From contig WELA01003775.1 in the NCBI GenBank assembly GCA_009602735.1, forward strand, positions 283,460-347,459: a DNA stretch of 64,000 nt, in the 5' to 3' direction. How positions within the stretch are numbered: position 1 is the stretch's first letter; each line of letters starts with the position of its first letter. The notes under the pieces were generated by a model that saw only the letters and a list, made by a program, of their open reading frames with translations, did no database searches and was not told the DNA's origin. Shown here piece by piece: positions 23,801 to 34,299 of this stretch. A program made the translations under genes and the position numbers. This DNA is from Mesotaenium endlicherianum. Lineage: Eukaryota > Streptophyta > Zygnematophyceae > Zygnematales > Mesotaeniaceae.

Positions 23801-25797
23801 CGCGCGCAACTGCATTGAGAACAAGCTGCTCATGCACATGGTACTCCCTGCAGCTACCGGCCAGGCAGATAGCCACACATTTTTTAATAACTGGGACTGA
23901 CTGGAATCTGAGTCAATGCTTCACTCTCGTCCAGAATTATGTGATATTTTTATTCTTCTCCCCATGCTTCTTTTCTTATTGTTTTCTTGTGCTTGGAGAG
24001 TCTTGGTACATGCTCTTTTATGCTCCTTTTTTTTTGGTTTATGGGTTTGTTCTTCTCCTCGGGGTTTTTTTCCTTTGGCCCACGGTCCTCCTCATCCTAA
24101 AGGAGAGGACTGAGAGCAGGGGGTGCGTGCGTCCTTCACTGGGATGAGTCAGAGCTGTGGAGGAATGATGAGATGCAAGAAGCTTGTGTGCAATACTTTG
24201 TTGGTCTCCAAGCCTGATCCTTGCTGCAATAATTGGTGTGAGAAAAGGCTGTCATACATGAACAAGAGACATGGCAAGAGGAGAACTCTGGACTTGGTCT
24301 TGTGGTATGTGTTAAAGTTGTGCTGGATGCTCCACTGCACGTATCCATTAGAGGGCATTCTTTCTGTTCTGCTGTCTTTTGCTGCAGCACTTTCGACTCT
24401 ACAATACAAACGCCTGTTACTATTGTCTATAGCGCGGTTCATTTGATGTGAGACTTAACATGTTGCATGCTCCTGTGGCGACAGGTGCCCTCTCTGGCGC
24501 GCATTGGGATGTACGTCTCGCAGCTGCGCCGCGTCGGCGCCAATGGTCCTGGTATGCCCAACTCTGAAGAATTGAAGCATGTGCCTATTTCTTTCTAATA
24601 TTTGTTGTGGAGTTGGTTAATCTTTGCAAGAGTGTGAACGAAAAATGCATAATTTACTAGCGTGACATCAAAACTACACTGAAAATATGAAACAATTTGC
24701 TGCTTCTTTCAGGACTTCCTGCTCATTTTTCTTTGCCTTTGTTTACGTACGCTTGTTGATGAGCCTTGGCCGACAGTTGTCAGCGTGGGATCCTTTGTGT
24801 GTAGTCCTACACTGGGAAGTCTGTGTAGCAAGCAGATTGACAGCCAACCACCCTTCTAGTACCTACTGGAGTTGCCTGCCTGCTTGTGCTGAAAGCAGAT
24901 AAAATTCAAGGGCTGTTGTCTGCTCGCCTTGTTTCTTTCCCTGTGCCGCCAGGCAGTCCCTTTGGTTTCATTCATGCAAACAGGAGCTGAACGCACGTGC
25001 ACCCTTTGCTGTTTTTAATCCATCCTTAATTCTTGGCTGCGCTCCCCTTGCTCACTTCTGTCTGTGTGTCGGATGTGGCGATGACATATGGCAGGCGTAT
25101 ACGTCATCGACCGTGACATCCTGCTTGGGCTCGATGCGGGGGAGCTCACCTTTGGCCAGGTGCTTGTCGTTCAATTGGCAGGCTTGTGTTTTGTGTGCTA
25201 AGTGTCTTTGTGGTACCTGCTGTCCAGCCTCTGGGCCCACCCTTGGTGATTTTTGACAATGTATTGTGGCATGCTGTCCTTCATCTACGTGTTCCATCTT
25301 TTATCGAGAGCAAAAGGTGCACAGAAAGCGAAAGGGGTATGATTGCTGATTGCTGATTGCTGATTGCTGACTGCTGTGCGTGTATTGACACCCGAGATCG
25401 TTTTATACTGCCAATGTACATGTACGCCGCCACGTCTATGGCTATTACTTTGGTCATCAGTGTGCCTTTGTATTTTCAATATGATAGGGCTAGGAGATTT
25501 GACTGGTAACTTGTGTACTCGGATGTGCTTGATCCTTAGTGCACACACACGACACAGACACCCCAATGTGTGCACACATACACAACACAAAACACATACA
25601 AACACACATGCACACGTGTGCTCGTGTGCACGTGTCTCTCATGCAAGAGAATGTACGATTTCTTCCTTCAACATGTGCAGGTGACGGACCCTCGTGCTGA
25701 TGAGATGGCGGCCCCCATGGTGCCCCCTTCCAAGCGCATGCGCGACAGCGTGTGCCGCTCCAGCCTCTGGGGTCAGATGATGGAGCAGATGTCGTAA
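20896..25797 (+). CDS. Ferritin-fold protein lacking most ferroxidase ligands
   Basis: Nine exons with GT/AG borders join in phase: 20896-21021, 21732-21847, 22107-22251, 22634-22721, 23067-23128, 23775-23840, 24485-24551, 25095-25159, 25681-25797. They give 283 residues. The scaffold follows plant ferritin without gaps over long stretches: EEV near residue 43, the INV motif in helix A, KDNVSL, SSRGGQV (plant NKRGGKV), GEALAVME (plant GDALYAME), LQLHKAAE, YVSQLRRVG and GVYVIDRDIL. Ferritin stores iron in a 24-subunit shell, normally in plastids. By eye, human H-chain E27, E62, H65, E107 and Q141 correspond to H, F, N, S and M; only Y34 is kept. There is no obvious transit peptide, and about 40 residues extend beyond the usual C-terminus. 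The open frame over nine exons argues against a pseudogene. Confidence 0.82.
25338..25376. repeat. Short tandem repeat, TGATTGC unit
   Basis: About four to five head-to-tail copies of TGATTGC within the last intron of the ferritin-like gene. A CA-rich tract follows at about 25543-25640. Confidence 0.8.
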
Positions 25798-26028
25798 AGT
25801 GGGCAATCCTTATGCAGCTAGGCTTGTTGGGTACATGTCCTGGCGCAAAGTCATGGGCTATTCTGGTGTCAGAGTTTGAAGCAGTTGGTGGAGCAGGCAT
25901 TAGAACTGAGAGTGGGTGTTCTGGAACTGAGGGAGTAGTTCCAGTTGGCATCTGTGTTGTCTTCCTTCTGGAACGGAAAGAGGTCAGAGTAATAATGGGC
26001 GGGGCCAGACAAGGAATGGGTGGGTGGG

Positions 26029-26358
26029 NNNNNNNNNNNNNNNNNNNNNNNNNNNNNNNNNNNNNNNNNNNNNNNNNNNNNNNNNNNNNNNNNNNNNNNN
26101 NNNNNNNNNNNNNNNNNNNNNNNNNNNNNNNNNNNNNNNNNNNNNNNNNNNNNNNNNNNNNNNNNNNNNNNNNNNNNNNNNNNNNNNNNNNNNNNNNNNN
26201 NNNNNNNNNNNNNNNNNNNNNNNNNNNNNNNNNNNNNNNNNNNNNNNNNNNNNNNNNNNNNNNNNNNNNNNNNNNNNNNNNNNNNNNNNNNNNNNNNNNN
26301 NNNNNNNNNNNNNNNNNNNNNNNNNNNNNNNNNNNNNNNNNNNNNNNNNNNNNNNNNN
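26029..26358. other. Assembly gap (330 N)
   Basis: A run of 330 N. Both sides are G-rich with the same TGGGTGGG motif, so the two contig ends may overlap or the gap may be a G-rich tandem repeat. Confidence 0.99.
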
Positions 26359-28831
26359 TGGGTGGGGGGGGGTGGAGGGGGGGAGAATTACGCATCAATA
26401 ACTGCTGTATATACATGTAATTTTTTGATATTGGTGTATGAGCTCATAGTGTATATTAGGAGAACGTAAAATGCATTCTGCTGTTTTGTGTATGGATGTT
26501 CATGTAGCTGCTATTGACTTGCTGGCAAATGTGGATAACACTTTATACATGAATCTTCAAGAATTTTTTCTTGTGCGGTTGAATGCATTGAGTTGCTGCT
26601 GTTATCTTGCTCTTTTTGTCGTGTAAGTGCTGTTGGATGTGATGATATTAAAGGCTGTTTATTCTCTTCAGATCATAAATAACCTGATTGTTAGTGAGTG
26701 AACTTGTAGATTCCTGTTTATTCTTTCTTGCTCTTTCCTGCTCATGATTTTCTATCACATCTTTGTTTCAAAGTGTAACATTAGACAGATTACTAGTTGC
26801 TTGTGCAATAACAGGTTGCATGATGTACTATCATGTATTCATATGCAACGGGTTTCGGTTCAAGAACGCTAGCGTGAATGCTTAGCAAATGATAACTGCT
26901 ACTTGTATTGCATGGCGCTATGGCAAATGAACTTGTAGGCGTGTTGGTTGGAATGCTTAAGTGCAAGATCAGCAAAAACATGGTGCGTCATACTTTTAAA
27001 TGGGGGTAAATGATACTATTTTGCGTCTTTTTTTATATCGCTTTGTGATTCAAACAATGTGTGCTGATGCCCCCCCACTCATACGTTGCAAGTTGGCTCA
27101 TATTAGCTTGGGCATATTTGATACGAGGTTCTCCATTGATTGGGGTTTTGGGTTGTGTATGCGTGTATTCGTGCTTGATGTGAGCGTTTGCATGAGCAAT
27201 ACATCACTTGGTTTCCTTACTGTAATGTGCTCAGGTTGCTGCACGAGTGAAACAATGATTACTTAAATGACGGACTATGTCACTATTTGGGGTGATAAAT
27301 CATAATTGTAGCTTATGAGGAGGTCGACAGCTCCCCCATCACATGCCCGCTTCGAAAAATAACAACAAGCCAAATGTCGAAACAATTCTATGAGCTGTCA
27401 ACGGCGATGTTGACATAACGATTTCCCCACTTCCTCCATTCCACCATCCCTCATGCCCCTCCCAGCAGGAGGCGGCCATGGCCAGGTCGCTCCTCTCTCT
27501 CTTCCCCTCACACCCTCCCAGAAGCAGGCGGCTATGGCCGTCTACAAAGACGAGTGGCCACGGCTGCCCACCTGCATCTGCTCCAATCCTCCTCACCCCA
27601 CAAACCCATTTGATCAGTGATAGCCACCTCAACCACGCCCCCAACACGAGATACCTCGTGATTCACGCAAGGTGAATCCTTGCCATGGCTGCTCATGGAA
27701 CCACTTAAGACCGCAGTTTCTCACCGAAATGGATCAGCGAGAAAGAGGCCAAACTTATGGAGGAAAGATACTTTATGGCGGTTGGCAAGGGGCGGGACAC
27801 ATTGCAGAACGAAGTGGAAAGTTTGCGCATTGATCCAATCGGACGCATACACATATTTTGCGGTGCAGAGAACCTTAATCGAAGATACGTCTGCAGACAG
27901 CTCACATGATTGATGGCCAGAATTGATTTCTCCCTCACAACTTCCACCTAAGGGGCCCTTTACTCGAATCACAAACTGGGCCATTATACTGGACGAAACA
28001 TGTACATTCTAGACTTACAGCTATGCCAACATTGAGCTAGAATTTTACTGCAATGCATGCGAACATGTAATTCATATATAATGCAAAAAAAAAAAAAGAT
28101 CGTATACCAGCTGCTGCGCACACACCTAACCTGCTACCTCATACATGCTGATCACCTGTTGATTGCGGCAATTCGCCACGTGTCACATGCACCATGCACG
28201 CTGTCTGAAAGCTGGACACGCACTCAAACTGATTCATGTCTTGGAATGTGTTCACACGTTAGAAAAGACCAATGAAAATCAAATAATGCCCATGCACAGC
28301 CCCTACCCCACAGCTCCAAGTTCCGAGTTCCATCCTCCATGCAACTGCATCACAATTCTTGCTTATGTGTTGAGACAAGCTAGATCTTGAGAAGCCAGCA
28401 ACAAAGATGAGAGGATGACAGATTGCAGCACGAGTTGGGAAGAATTGGGCCGGATGTCACCTTCATAAGCCTCAGCACTTTAAAGTGCTGCAACATGCAT
28501 GGGCACCACATCGAACTATGCCTCACTATCTTAACTTGGAACTATTGAATTGAATGCAATGGACCTCTGCCAGTACCACACAGCCTTGTTACCACTTGTA
28601 TTAAGGACTATTGCCGCAGACATTTCTGAAGCACCTTACATTGTTTTCAACCTCTTGTAACACCTCCACTACAGCCCCAGTGCCCCTACATGTTACCCCG
28701 TGCATCTTGGAGCTCCCGTGGGGCGAACCGTATATGTGCTCTCCTGAGAGGCTGGCCAGCATCACCGTTTACATTCATGACTTCCACGACCTATCGAACT
28801 TCCTTCGCAATTGTAGATCGCAATTCAGCTG
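26359..28831. other. Intergenic stretch after the gap
   Basis: Mostly AT-rich up to about 27300, then mixed. No gene is assigned apart from the weak exon-like frame at 27718-27909. A poly-A run lies at about 28084. Confidence 0.4.
27718..27909 (+). CDS. Possible unassigned terminal exon
   Basis: After a cag acceptor-like trinucleotide at 27714-27716, a frame of 63 codons reads FSPKWISEKEAKLMEERYF and later GRIHIFCGAENLNRRYVC before TGA at 27907. Composition is varied and protein-like, unlike the low-complexity frames nearby. I recognise no family. There is no start codon before MEERYF, so if real it is a 3' exon or a relic. The call is weak. Confidence 0.22.
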   Translation, partial: FSPKWISEKEAKLMEERYFMAVGKGRDTLQNEVESLRIDPIGRIHIFCGAENLNRRYVCRQLT

Positions 28832-31800
28832 TCACCTCTCCCTACGCCTCTTCTCCCTCCCCCTTGCCGGCCGCTCTCTTAAGGAGGCGCCTGCAAGACC
28901 TAGGGGCGCATGACAGGTGTCCTTCCCTCCTCCACCTTCAGGTTCGGAGCCCAGAGCCCATGAGCAACCTGCCGAGCGGCGGGTGCCATTCCTGGGCTTG
29001 GCAGCAGGCCCCCCGGGCAGCGCCACCTGGAGATGTTGGCTTGCACTCTCTGCAGCCGTGGCATGCTCGCAACAGGGACAGGTGCCCTGCAGCAGCAACT
29101 CGTCCTTGCAATTGCCCACTGGGCTCTGTATGCGTGGACTCTTCTCAACGCGTGCATCACGGGCATCGTGCGCCAGGCCGAGCGCACCAGTGTTCACACA
29201 CGTTCCAGCCCAATGCGTTAAGGCAGAGCCCAGAGAGAGAGGGCAGCCCTTCGCCCCCAGCCTCGGCCCGGGCGCCCACCTGGCCATCTCACGGCTCTCG
29301 GAGGACGGCCCAGTCTCTGGTCTGAAGACAGCAACAACGATCCGGCCGTCGATCCGGCCACAGGTGGGTGGCGCCGGCGCCGCCTCAGATGCCGGGGCTG
29401 CCGCTGCAGGCGATGCCGTCCGCTGCTGACGATGACTAACCAGGAGCGCGCGCGCGCCGTCCCTTCGGGCCATCAGCTCGTGCTCCGTTTTGAAGTGACC
29501 CGGGTGGAGGTGATCGTGGTCTGCCATTTGGATGCTCTCCGTCAACCTCCTCTTGCCGCTGCTGTCCTCGCCCTCCTTGGGCTTCCTCGTCAGACTCACC
29601 GTCGCGAGATCTGCCCACCCGTTGCTGTTGGCCCCGCCAAAGTGCTTCTCTCTGCCCCCAGCGCCCGGGCTCTCCACCCCCTCTAGCTTGCAAGGGGCAC
29701 TCCCTGGAGCAGCAGCAGCAGGTGTAGCAGGAGGAGGACGACAAGGTACAGCTGGAGGAGGAGGAGCAGAGACAGCAGGCGGAGGAGCTGGAGGAGAAGC
29801 AGCGGAAAGGGCTGGTGTGTGTGATGTCGCTGCTTTTCTCGCTGTCTTGCTCCCTACCACAAGAGTGGCTGGGAGTGGAGACGGAGGAGGTGGTGTAGGA
29901 GGGGGAGGTGGAGGCGGGAGTGGGGCCCGCGACTTCTTCACATGCAGCTGGCGTCCCACAGACTGCATATGAGAGAGAGGGGCTTCGGAGGAAGGGAGGT
30001 CATCTGCATCTGCCACGCCATGAATCGAGACGGCAAGCATGGCCTCATCGTTCTCACCCTTTGCTTCCACCCCGTCAGCAGCGTCCTTCACCTGTCGCTT
30101 CCTCCTCCGCCCCTCTTTCGTCCTCGACCTCTCCTTCTCCTTCTTCTTCATCTCCTTCTCTTCCTCGTCCTTCCAGTCACTGTTCCCACCCCTGCCCTCC
30201 TCCTCCTTCTCATACCTGCTCTCAACCTTCGTGTCCCGCATAACCCGCGACATGCTCTTCACTTTCCTTCGCCCGCACGCCTGCTCCCCCTCTTGCTGCG
30301 CCTTCGGAGCGGCCGTCCTCAGCATGCACCTGGGCACGCCAGTCCATTTGCCAGGTGTCAACACGTGGGGCCGGCGCCGGCGCGCAGAGGCCGTCGAGGG
30401 ACACCGGCCCGCTCTTCTCTGGCGCCCCCCGTCCCCGCCCCTGTCCCCGTCCTCGTCATCGCTGTCCCCGTCCGCCAGCAAGGCGTCGTGGGCGGCAAAG
30501 GCAAGGCGGCTGCGGCTCCCCCGCAGGAGCGCCTGCAGCTCAAGGAGGCGAAACAGAAGCTGAGCACCATCCTGCTCCTCCTCCTCCTCCTCCTCCTCCT
30601 CCTCCTCCTCCTCCTCCTTGTCGTGTGCCTTTCCCTGCGCTGCACCTCCTGCTGGAGTCCTCCCAGCCCCAGCCGGAACTGCCTTCTTCCTCCTCGCGCT
30701 GTTCGTGCTGCCATGGGCCCCCTTCCGCCCCTCTGCTGCGCACGCACCCGTGCCCGCACACGTTCCCTTGCCACACGCTGTACAGGAGCGGGCCTCAAGG
30801 GAGTCGCGCGCCCCTGCACCATCCACGCTGTCACGCACATTTGCCTCCCTCCCTTGTTGTCGCCCCACTTTGCTCCTCGCGCTACCTTTTGGAGGCAAGC
30901 GTGTGCCCACAAGAGCGCTGCCATATGTCCGGTCGCCAATTGTCAGCTTCTCCACCCGGACTCCGCTCTCTGAGCCTGCCACTGTTGTTTGCACCTGGCG
31001 CTGCTGCAGAAGAATATTGGGGCGGCAATGGCCGCTGCCACACGCCACGTCCCCAGCACCCGCACCTGGTAAAGTATGGCATGAGCAAGACACGCTCTGT
31101 CCAGCCTGGAGTGCTGCCCTTGTGCCAGGTGTCCCCTTATCCAAAGGCTCCTGCAGTATCGAGTCTTCGCCATGATAGAGGCCCCAGAGCTTCCGCAGCT
31201 CTAGCTCCTCTTCTTCCGCCCTCACCTTGCCAGCTGGCGGGCCCACAGCTCGCCCCTGTTGCTGTTGCTGCTGCTGCTGCTCCGGCTCATGATGATGATG
31301 ATGATCTGCCTTCTCCGCACATGCAGCCGCCAGGTCCACAGACGGCGCTGCAGATGCCACCGGGCTCGCACTCACACCCACCAAAGTTGTCTCGGCCCCC
31401 GCCCCTGCCTTCAACACTACTCTTGCCCTTGCTCCCGCCCCTGCTCCCGCCCCTGCCACTGCCACCTTGATACTTTCCGGAACGCCCCCGCTCGTCTTTG
31501 CCTCTAGCCCCTTGTCAGCCCCCGTCCCTGCCCCAACCTCCACCCTCGCTCCTGTCTCTGCTGGAGCTCCCGCTTCTACGTCAGCAGTAGCAGCGCCAGC
31601 ACCCTCATCGTGCAGCCTTTTCCTTCCTCCACCTCTCCTGCCCCCTTCGCTACTGCCAACGCCGTTGCCAACCTTACCTTTGCTGCTGCCGGTGCGATTC
31701 TCCACAGCAAGACTGCTGCGGCTAACGCCCTCGCCATCGCCCTGGAGCAGTTCGAGGATGAGCGCTCGCTCCTCCCCAGTGAACTCCTCCAGGAGACAGG

Positions 31801-33664
31801 GGATGCTCCCCCGGGGCTTGCGGGGGGGAGGTTTTGACGGCGCCGCCGCCTCGCCCGTGTACATCACCTTCGGCACCCTCCTTCTCGTCGTCCTGAGGGG
31901 GGGACACGTGTCCACCTTTTTCGCCCCTTCCTCGTCACTGCTGGTGTCCCCTCCCCCCCCCACCCCCTCCCAGACCACCTGCCTGACTGACAAGACGCCC
32001 TTCCTTATGAGGTTGCTGGTGTTCTTGGAGATGTCCTTGATGCGAAACGCGGGGAAGGGCGGAGGGGGGGTCAGAACGCCAGCACCACCACCACCACCAC
32101 CACCACCAGCAGCAGTAGCAGCAGCAGCAGGAGGAGGAGTAGCGGCAGGAGCAGCAGCACGGTCAGGGGCAGACGGGAAATCTATGGGGGTTGGGCATCC
32201 CCAGCCGCAGATCTCCACGATTGGTGGCCATGGTGTCAAGGTTTCTAGGGAGAGCCCAGTCTGTTTTGTGACGTGGTGTGCTTCCTGGGGGGACTGGGTG
32301 GGCAAGAGCTCGGGGTCATCGTCTAGAGCAATGGGGTGCTGCCAGCTGCCGCCTGCCAGCTGGCGAGTTGACGGCGCCTTCTTCGACCTCGATGCTCGTG
32401 TGTATGTGACAAGATTGCAGGAGCTGCCAGGTGGGCCTACTGCTGCCCTCGCCAACTGACACTCGGGAGCATCTCTTTGGGGCAGCTGTCCTTCTGCCAT
32501 TGAACGCTGCCTGACTCTTACTGCCCGCTGGACAGCTGGCAAAGTCCCTCCCCTTTCCAGACAGACAATGTCCAATAAAGGTCTGGCTGATTGTCCCAAC
32601 GGCAAGCTGGGCTTGTAGGCAGGCTCAAGAGCCGCCACTAGTCGCCTCTCCCCTTCTGCCGGGGACTGAGGAGGTGCTACTGCTACATGCCGGGGACAAG
32701 GGGCCAGCTGTCCCTGATTTGGCTTCGGGACTACCTTAGCACGGGGGTGCCCTGAAGACATGCCACCTGCTTTGAGAAGCTCCCTCCCTGTTCCTTGCTG
32801 GACCCTAGCGTCTCCGAGAAACACCCTAGTGTCTCCTGGAGACGGCACCTGGGACGTTGCCTGCAAAAGCTCGATGCGAGCTCTCTTCGGAGACGCAGTA
32901 ACAGACACTGAAGGAGCAACAGCCTGGCGCTTGCGGTCCCCCCCCCATCCCCCCACATGGTGGCCACTCGATGCTACGAGTGCCAGCTGGCAAGCGCCCT
33001 GGCCATTTGGCTGCCCCGAGCCTGCTGGCAGGGGACAAGCTGGCGCTGACACGTCCTGTAGGTGGTCCCCGGGCCTGAGCCCGTGGAATGCCGCCAGCAC
33101 CTGTTCTTTCCTCTGGGTGCTTTCCAGCTGTCGCCACGGCATTGCCTCAAGCGTAGGAGCCCCAGCAATACGCGCCAGAGACGTCTCGTGGTGTCCGGGA
33201 GACACCAGCGCTTGCTCCTGGGCTCTGTCCCGGCCCAGGCGTCCCGGAGACACCAGAGCTGTCCCACTAGAGACGCATTGTCCCCTGACGGGCTCGCTGC
33301 TGAAGGCCCGCAGAATCCTGAAAGGGCCGCCCAGAGTGCAGGCCACCGACTTGAGCGAGCGACCAAAGTGGCCAACGACCCCGCCCCCACCCACGGTCCT
33401 GCCTCCTGTGGGCTCACCTGCCGAGTGCCCCCCTGCGCTCTTCAAATTACCATTACGCTCACGCGTCCCCTCCCTTGCAGAGTGCATATCAGCTGGATGA
33501 CTGCAACATCGGATGCTCTCACCCTCCAAAACCCCGGCTCCTGCAGCTGCTTTCTTTGTTTGCCGCTTCGTGGCCGGGCCTTGAGGGCCACCTGTCAGCA
33601 CCTCGGCTCCTCCTGCTCCTGCTCCTCCCCGCGCTCCCTCGAGCTTCTGCTTGTTCAGCGGCAT
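28832..33664 (-). CDS. Very long low-complexity protein, unknown function
   Basis: An uninterrupted minus-strand frame of about 1,610 codons starting at the ATG at 33664. No known domain is visible. It holds a Gly/Ala-rich part (about 520-540), one more ordinary patch AFRIKDISKNTSNLIRKGVL (about 540-560) and LLEEFTGEERALILELLQG (about 620-640). Homopolymer runs follow: His5 (about 790), Gln9 (about 800), about 15 glutamates (about 1020), a Lys/Glu/Arg-rich charged block (about 1130-1190) and polyproline (about 1245-1270). Such make-up suggests a disordered, probably nuclear protein. The other frames here are open for at most about 370 codons, which favours this one, but high GC makes long frames easier. 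It could be one large exon of a longer gene. Confidence 0.5.
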   Translation of the reverse strand: MPLNKQKLEGARGGAGAGGAEVLTGGPQGPATKRQTKKAAAGAGVLEGESIRCCSHPADMHSAREGTRERNGNLKSAGGHSAGEPTGGRTVGGGGVVGHFGRSLKSVACTLGGPFRILRAFSSEPVRGQCVSSGTALVSPGRLGRDRAQEQALVSPGHHETSLARIAGAPTLEAMPWRQLESTQRKEQVLAAFHGLRPGDHLQDVSAPACPLPAGSGQPNGQGACQLALVASSGHHVGGWGGDRKRQAVAPSVSVTASPKRARIELLQATSQVPSPGDTRVFLGDARVQQGTGRELLKAGGMSSGHPRAKVVPKPNQGQLAPCPRHVAVAPPQSPAEGERRLVAALEPAYKPSLPLGQSARPLLDIVCLERGGTLPAVQRAVRVRQRSMAEGQLPQRDAPECQLARAAVGPPGSSCNLVTYTRASRSKKAPSTRQLAGGSWQHPIALDDDPELLPTQSPQEAHHVTKQTGLSLETLTPWPPIVEICGWGCPTPIDFPSAPDRAAAPAATPPPAAAATAAGGGGGGGGAGVLTPPPPFPAFRIKDISKNTSNLIRKGVLSVRQVVWEGVGGGGDTSSDEEGAKKVDTCPPLRTTRRRVPKVMYTGEAAAPSKPPPRKPRGSIPCLLEEFTGEERALILELLQGDGEGVSRSSLAVENRTGSSKGKVGNGVGSSEGGRRGGGRKRLHDEGAGAATADVEAGAPAETGARVEVGAGTGADKGLEAKTSGGVPESIKVAVAGAGAGAGARARVVLKAGAGAETTLVGVSASPVASAAPSVDLAAACAEKADHHHHHEPEQQQQQQQQGRAVGPPAGKVRAEEEELELRKLWGLYHGEDSILQEPLDKGTPGTRAALQAGQSVSCSCHTLPGAGAGDVACGSGHCRPNILLQQRQVQTTVAGSESGVRVEKLTIGDRTYGSALVGTRLPPKGSARSKVGRQQGREANVRDSVDGAGARDSLEARSCTACGKGTCAGTGACAAEGRKGAHGSTNSARRKKAVPAGAGRTPAGGAAQGKAHDKEEEEEEEEEEEEEEQDGAQLLFRLLELQALLRGSRSRLAFAAHDALLADGDSDDEDGDRGGDGGRQRRAGRCPSTASARRRRPHVLTPGKWTGVPRCMLRTAAPKAQQEGEQACGRRKVKSMSRVMRDTKVESRYEKEEEGRGGNSDWKDEEEKEMKKKEKERSRTKEGRRRKRQVKDAADGVEAKGENDEAMLAVSIHGVADADDLPSSEAPLSHMQSVGRQLHVKKSRAPLPPPPPPPTPPPPSPLPATLVVGSKTARKAATSHTPALSAASPPAPPPAVSAPPPPAVPCRPPPATPAAAAPGSAPCKLEGVESPGAGGREKHFGGANSNGWADLATVSLTRKPKEGEDSSGKRRLTESIQMADHDHLHPGHFKTEHELMARRDGARALLVSHRQQRTASPAAAAPASEAAPAPPTCGRIDGRIVVAVFRPETGPSSESREMARWAPGPRLGAKGCPLSLGSALTHWAGTCVNTGALGLAHDARDARVEKSPRIQSPVGNCKDELLLQGTCPCCEHATAAESASQHLQVALPGGPAAKPRNGTRRSAGCSWALGSEPEGGGGKDTCHAPLGLAGASLRERPARGREKRRRER

Positions 33665-33739
33665 GGGGCTCACAAGGGTGTGATGTGCTGCTCCTCACTT
33701 TGCACCCCATAGGAGCATGCGCCTGCTGCTGCCACCGCT

Positions 33740-33860
33740 GCCTCGGTGCTGCTCCCGCTGCTCCCGCTGCTCCCGCTGCTCCCGTTGCTGCCGCTATTCT
33801 TGCTGCTGCTGCTGCTACTACTGCTACTCGAGCTGCTGCTACTGCAGCTGCTGGTGCAGC
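33740..33860. repeat. CTC/CTG-rich imperfect tandem repeat
   Basis: Imperfect nine-base units of the type TGCTCCCGC, then CTG/CTA triplets. This looks like microsatellite expansion just outside the start of the long low-complexity frame. Confidence 0.7.
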
Positions 33861-34299
33861 TGCTACCAAGCCCTGCCTCCCCTCACACTGCTGCAAAGCC
33901 AACGTCCCGTTCTACGACTTCCACTCGCCGCCACTCTGAGCCCCAGCCCTGGTGCAGCCATTCTCGTCCACCCCCCAATCCGGGTGCATCTCCAGCCACC
34001 GGCTCAGATCATCCCCTGCAGCTGCTCTCTACGACCTCAAATCATCCAAGGAAGTTTTCCCAGAGGCTCCCAGCACACACTGCTACGTCACAAGATTCAG
34101 GCACGCCTGCCAATGTCCCCCCAATGTCCCCTCCTTCCACGCCTGCCTGTGCCCTCCTGCCTGGACCCGCCCCTTCAGGGGTGCTTTACTTCCCTCTCGT
34201 GACACTCCTGAGCCTGAGTGGGGTCTGCCGGGGCCAGGCGAACTGGTTTGTGCGATATGATGACAGGCGGCGAGAGAGCGCTCTCTGTCACTAAAGGGA

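Noticed and set aside
25752-26420. Open frames running through the N gap
   Set aside because: They consist mostly of undefined residues and carry no information.
29532-32459. Long plus-strand open frames (up to about 370 codons) opposite the low-complexity minus-strand frame
   Set aside because: They are repeat-driven mirror frames of a GC-rich sequence (polyleucine, polyproline from the same microsatellites) and are much shorter than the minus-strand frame.
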